Source: Methanosarcinales archaeon (GTDB lineage: Archaea > Halobacteriota > Methanosarcinia > Methanosarcinales > Methanogasteraceae). Taken from it: a stretch of DNA of 8,284 bases. Position numbers and translations under genes: made by a program. Where the stretch lies: assembly GCA_012961645.1 (NCBI GenBank), contig DTYY01000244.1:1-8284 (forward strand), written 5' to 3'. Below, in pieces: positions 6,577-8,284 of this stretch. Numbering within the stretch: the first letter of the stretch is position 1; the number at the start of each line of letters is the position of its first letter. A model generated the notes under the pieces. That model searched no databases and was not told the origin of the DNA. It saw only the letters and a list, made by a program, of their open reading frames with translations.

Positions 6577-6810
6577 TTACATACAGAGCCGGTGACGATT
6601 GCAGTATTTACCGTTTCGTCCATCCCCTGATTCGTGTATGTCACACCCATATACATCCATCGCGCCTTCCGTGAGATGTGAAAATGCCTTCTGGACAGTT
6701 CTCTCTTGCTCCATGCAGAAGTGGTCAAAACCCATCCCATATAAGACCTTCCCAAGGACCGGCTTTGCTCCGAAAATAGATATGCCGCCAAGATAACCTC
6801 GGGGAATCAC
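6577..6810 (-). CDS. Hypothetical 77-aa protein, possibly a gene remnant
   Basis: The frame opens at GTG 6810, with an in-frame TAG nine bases upstream, and ends 32 nt before the 1120-aa gene on the same strand. I do not recognise it. The product begins PRGYLGGISIFGAKPVLG, has a central GMGFDHFCMEQE segment and ends in a Cys/His-rich tail (YGCDIHES...KYCNRHRLC) that could bind metal. Codon choice looks gene-like (mixed third positions, few rare-looking runs). No SD precedes the GTG, but a TATA-like TTTAAG lies about 36 nt upstream, which would fit a short-leader transcript running on into the large gene. Alternatives are a degraded fragment or a chance ORF; a competing 80-codon frame (6549-6791) overlaps it on the same strand. 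Confidence 0.38.
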   Translation of the reverse strand: MIPRGYLGGISIFGAKPVLGKVLYGMGFDHFCMEQERTVQKAFSHLTEGAMDVYGCDIHESGDGRNGKYCNRHRLCM

Positions 6811-6842
6811 GAGTGACTAACGCTTTCAAATGGGATTAAGTC

Positions 6843-6910
6843 CACTTAAATGCCCGGTTCACGTCTCTAAACATGTCTTACCTTAAGAATAAATCTTTAC
6901 AGTGTACACT
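6843..6910 (-). promoter_or_regulatory. Candidate promoter zone with a 10-bp palindrome
   Basis: The minus strand carries CATTTAAGTGG (about 6852-6842), a weak TATA match 35 nt before the GTG at 6810. Further upstream lies the perfect palindrome AGTGTACACT (6901-6910), a size and symmetry usual for a dimeric repressor site. Nothing else in the stretch 6811-6955 is recognisable. Both assignments are weak, and this zone may instead be debris flanking the IS110 remnant. Confidence 0.2.
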
Positions 6911-6955
6911 ATCCTTGGAAGAGAGTTTATTTGCAGCAGCTTAAAGTAACCACTT

Positions 6956-7224
6956 TCAGGCAGATGCTTCAGCCTTCTGGACGCGGTAGCCCAGTTTCTC
7001 CAGTTCTCGAATCATTGAATGCTCTCTCGTCTCAGACTTTCGGTTTTGAGCAGATCCGAGCTCCTTATATGATTCGCCTCTGGATAAGATATGGTGGACG
7101 GCCTTCTGGAATCTGGTGGCGGAATCGCGGCTGCTGCTCTCTTACCACCACGCCGTTTAGCAGTTATATGGTACTTTTCGCCGAGATACGTGCCTTTTGT
7201 TCGTGAAACTGCCAGAGCATTATC
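6956..7224 (-). pseudogene. IS110-family transposase remnant, C-terminal part, frameshifted
   Basis: Read from 7224 downward the minus strand gives DNALAVSRTKGTYLGEKYHI and then TAKRRGGKRAAAAI. After a frame change between about 7128 and 7102 it continues KAVHHILSRGESYKELG and later IRELEKLGYRVQKAEASA, ending at TGA 6958-6956. This is the typical tail of IS110 transposases (SRTK..YL...Y, ARRGKKRA, a YHML..G.PY.ELG-like motif and a final LEKLGY). Upstream of 7224 the frame meets TGA and TAA at once, so the RuvC-like DEDD catalytic domain is absent. About 90 codons survive from a protein normally of 300-400 residues. IS110 elements lack clear terminal inverted repeats, so element ends cannot be set. 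The element must be inactive. Family assignment is by motif recognition. Confidence 0.7.
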
Positions 7225-7289
7225 TCGACTTTGTCAGATTTACCCGAACTCATCGTGATCTACACTCATCTATCATACATACAGTAGTT

Positions 7290-7302
7290 AGATATATTAA
7301 TA
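7290..7302 (+). promoter_or_regulatory. TATA-like box before the IS701-type transposase
   Basis: AGATATATTAATA on the plus strand lies about 45 nt upstream of the transposase ATG at 7346 and resembles an archaeal TATA box. GGGG five bases before the ATG (7338-7341) could be a poor SD. The left end of the insertion sequence must lie between about 7225 and 7345, but I could not identify its terminal repeat because the right end is outside the window. Confidence 0.25.
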
Positions 7303-7345
7303 CCGACTTCTACATAAAGTCCATCCACCAATAAAATGGGGAATA

Positions 7346-8284
7346 ATGGATGGCATAAACTTTAACTTACACACCAACGATCTATATCGGACATTCGATA
7401 AATTGAAGCACCTTCACGAAGAATATGCATCACATTTCCGCAGCAAAACCCGTAACGTCACTACACAGGCGCTTCAGTATCTTCAGAGAAAATTCCTCGA
7501 GAAAGGACGTGGTAATATGACTCAATACGCCGGAAACGTGCCAGACAGCAACAACCAGTCGCTACAGAACTGCATCTCTGATTCTCCAGGGGACGTGCAA
7601 CCCGTAATCGACCATATCCAGAGGGATGTAACCGGATTAATCAGAGATAGACTCAATGGCTCTATCCACATCGATGAATCGGGATTTGTGAAGAAGGGAA
7701 CAGAGTCTGTCGGTGTAAAACGCCAGCATTGCGGTCGTCTCGGAAAGGTCGAAAACTGTCAGGTTGGCGTTTTTCTCGGATATGCAAACGGAGCTTACCG
7801 AACCCTGATCGATGAGAGACTTTATCTCCAAAGGACTGGGCAGAGGATCAGGAACGGCGCGAAAAGTGTGGCGTTCCCGAAAATGTCGTATTCAGGACAA
7901 AAACTGAGCTTGGATTGGAGATGATCCGCAGAGCAATGGACAACGGTGTTCCATTTGGATGAATCGGTATGGATTCCTTTTACGAAGAACAAACATGGTT
8001 TCGGAATAAAATAAACGCCAAAGGGCTGATTTATATCGCAGATATCCAGGTAAATACCAGATTCTGGTTGAATAAGCCGGAAAAAGAGATACCAGAACGA
8101 AAAGGAGATCTCGGACGTATTCCAACGAAAGAGAAGATGCGGGAGGGTGAACCGCATCCGATCGAGGTGAGAGATCTCAAGAACCAACTGGAAGATTCGG
8201 AATGGAGCCGCTTCTTCATCAGAGACACCGAAAGGAAGGAGCTATGGTCGAATATCGCGTGTGTACGTGTATATCCGGTGGTTG
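7346..8284 (+). pseudogene. IS701-type DDE transposase, frameshift and internal stop, cut by window edge
   Basis: The first frame (from ATG 7346) has the IS701-family pattern: HFRSKTRNVTTQALQYLQ (30-47), VPDSNNQSLQNCISDSPGD (65-83), first catalytic Asp in HIDESGFVKKGTESVGVKRQ (D110), then HCGRLGKVENCQVGVFL and IDERLYL. After codon TAT-CTC near 7832 the family sequence continues only in the -1 frame (PKDWAEDQERREKCGVPENV), fitting loss of one C. That frame then has TGA at 7960-7962 where the family has Trp (PFG-stop-IGMDSFY for FGW.G.D); the Asp in GMDSFY is the likely second catalytic residue. It stays open to the window end (WLNKPEKEIPER, EWSRFFIRDTERKELW), so the third acidic residue lies outside. 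With both lesions the enzyme is dead. A contiguous 579-nt frame runs on to 7924 but its last ~30 residues are shifted nonsense. Confidence 0.85.

Noticed and set aside
6931..7206. 91-codon plus-strand frame
   Set aside because: It is antisense to the IS110 transposase remnant, which accounts for the sequence better.
7958..7965. Selenocysteine or recoded TGA in the transposase
   Set aside because: The family has Trp here and the gene also carries a frameshift, so a simple TGG to TGA mutation is enough; no SECIS-like signal was evident.
7822..8228. Minus-strand frames of 65-121 codons opposite the IS701-type gene
   Set aside because: They are complements of the shifted but clearly recognisable transposase reading on the plus strand.

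Overview
The window looks archaeal, probably a euryarchaeon of the methanogen or methane-oxidiser type. The evidence is a clamp-loader large subunit (RfcL) with a C-terminal PCNA-binding peptide, an archaeal-type CobT-like phosphoribosyltransferase, TATA-like boxes, a 7-nt Shine-Dalgarno match to the archaeal anti-SD, and a large secreted protein with PQQ-type propeller repeats, a PKD domain and a dockerin. The exact lineage is an inference and cannot be fixed from this sequence.

Layout. All intact genes lie on the minus strand, so transcription reads from right to left. From right to left: a decayed IS701-type transposase on the plus strand, cut by the window edge (7346-8284); a decayed C-terminal remnant of an IS110-type transposase on the minus strand (6956-7224); a possible 77-aa hypothetical protein (6577-6810); a 1120-aa secreted multidomain protein (3182-6544); rfcL (1595-3046), preceded by a possible 43-aa ORF; a 271-nt non-coding stretch; and the cobT-like gene (109-1236), which has an interesting leader.

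The most striking object is the 1120-aa protein. Its residues ~38-435 align by eye, in order, with the pore-forming part of the binary-toxin B / anthrax protective antigen (PA) family. Matching landmarks are a DxDxDGIxD calcium motif, a DPY segment, a KHPLV..YP segment, an amphipathic beta-hairpin with perfect alternation, an SARIIF segment and an aromatic-rich segment at the place of the PA phenylalanine clamp. The PA14 domain, the furin-type activation site and the PA receptor-binding domains are absent. In their place the protein carries an Ig-like segment, eight PQQ-type propeller repeats, an Ig/PKD-like domain, a PKD domain and a C-terminal dockerin. This suggests a pore-forming surface or secreted protein that docks through cohesin-dockerin pairing, an architecture I do not recognise as described.

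The housekeeping part (rfcL, cobT) is ordinary in content. The region upstream of cobT holds a stretch resembling part of the cobalamin riboswitch core and a six-codon mini-ORF with a 7-nt SD. The right quarter is a mobile-element graveyard next to the toxin-like gene, which fits an accessory or acquired locus.
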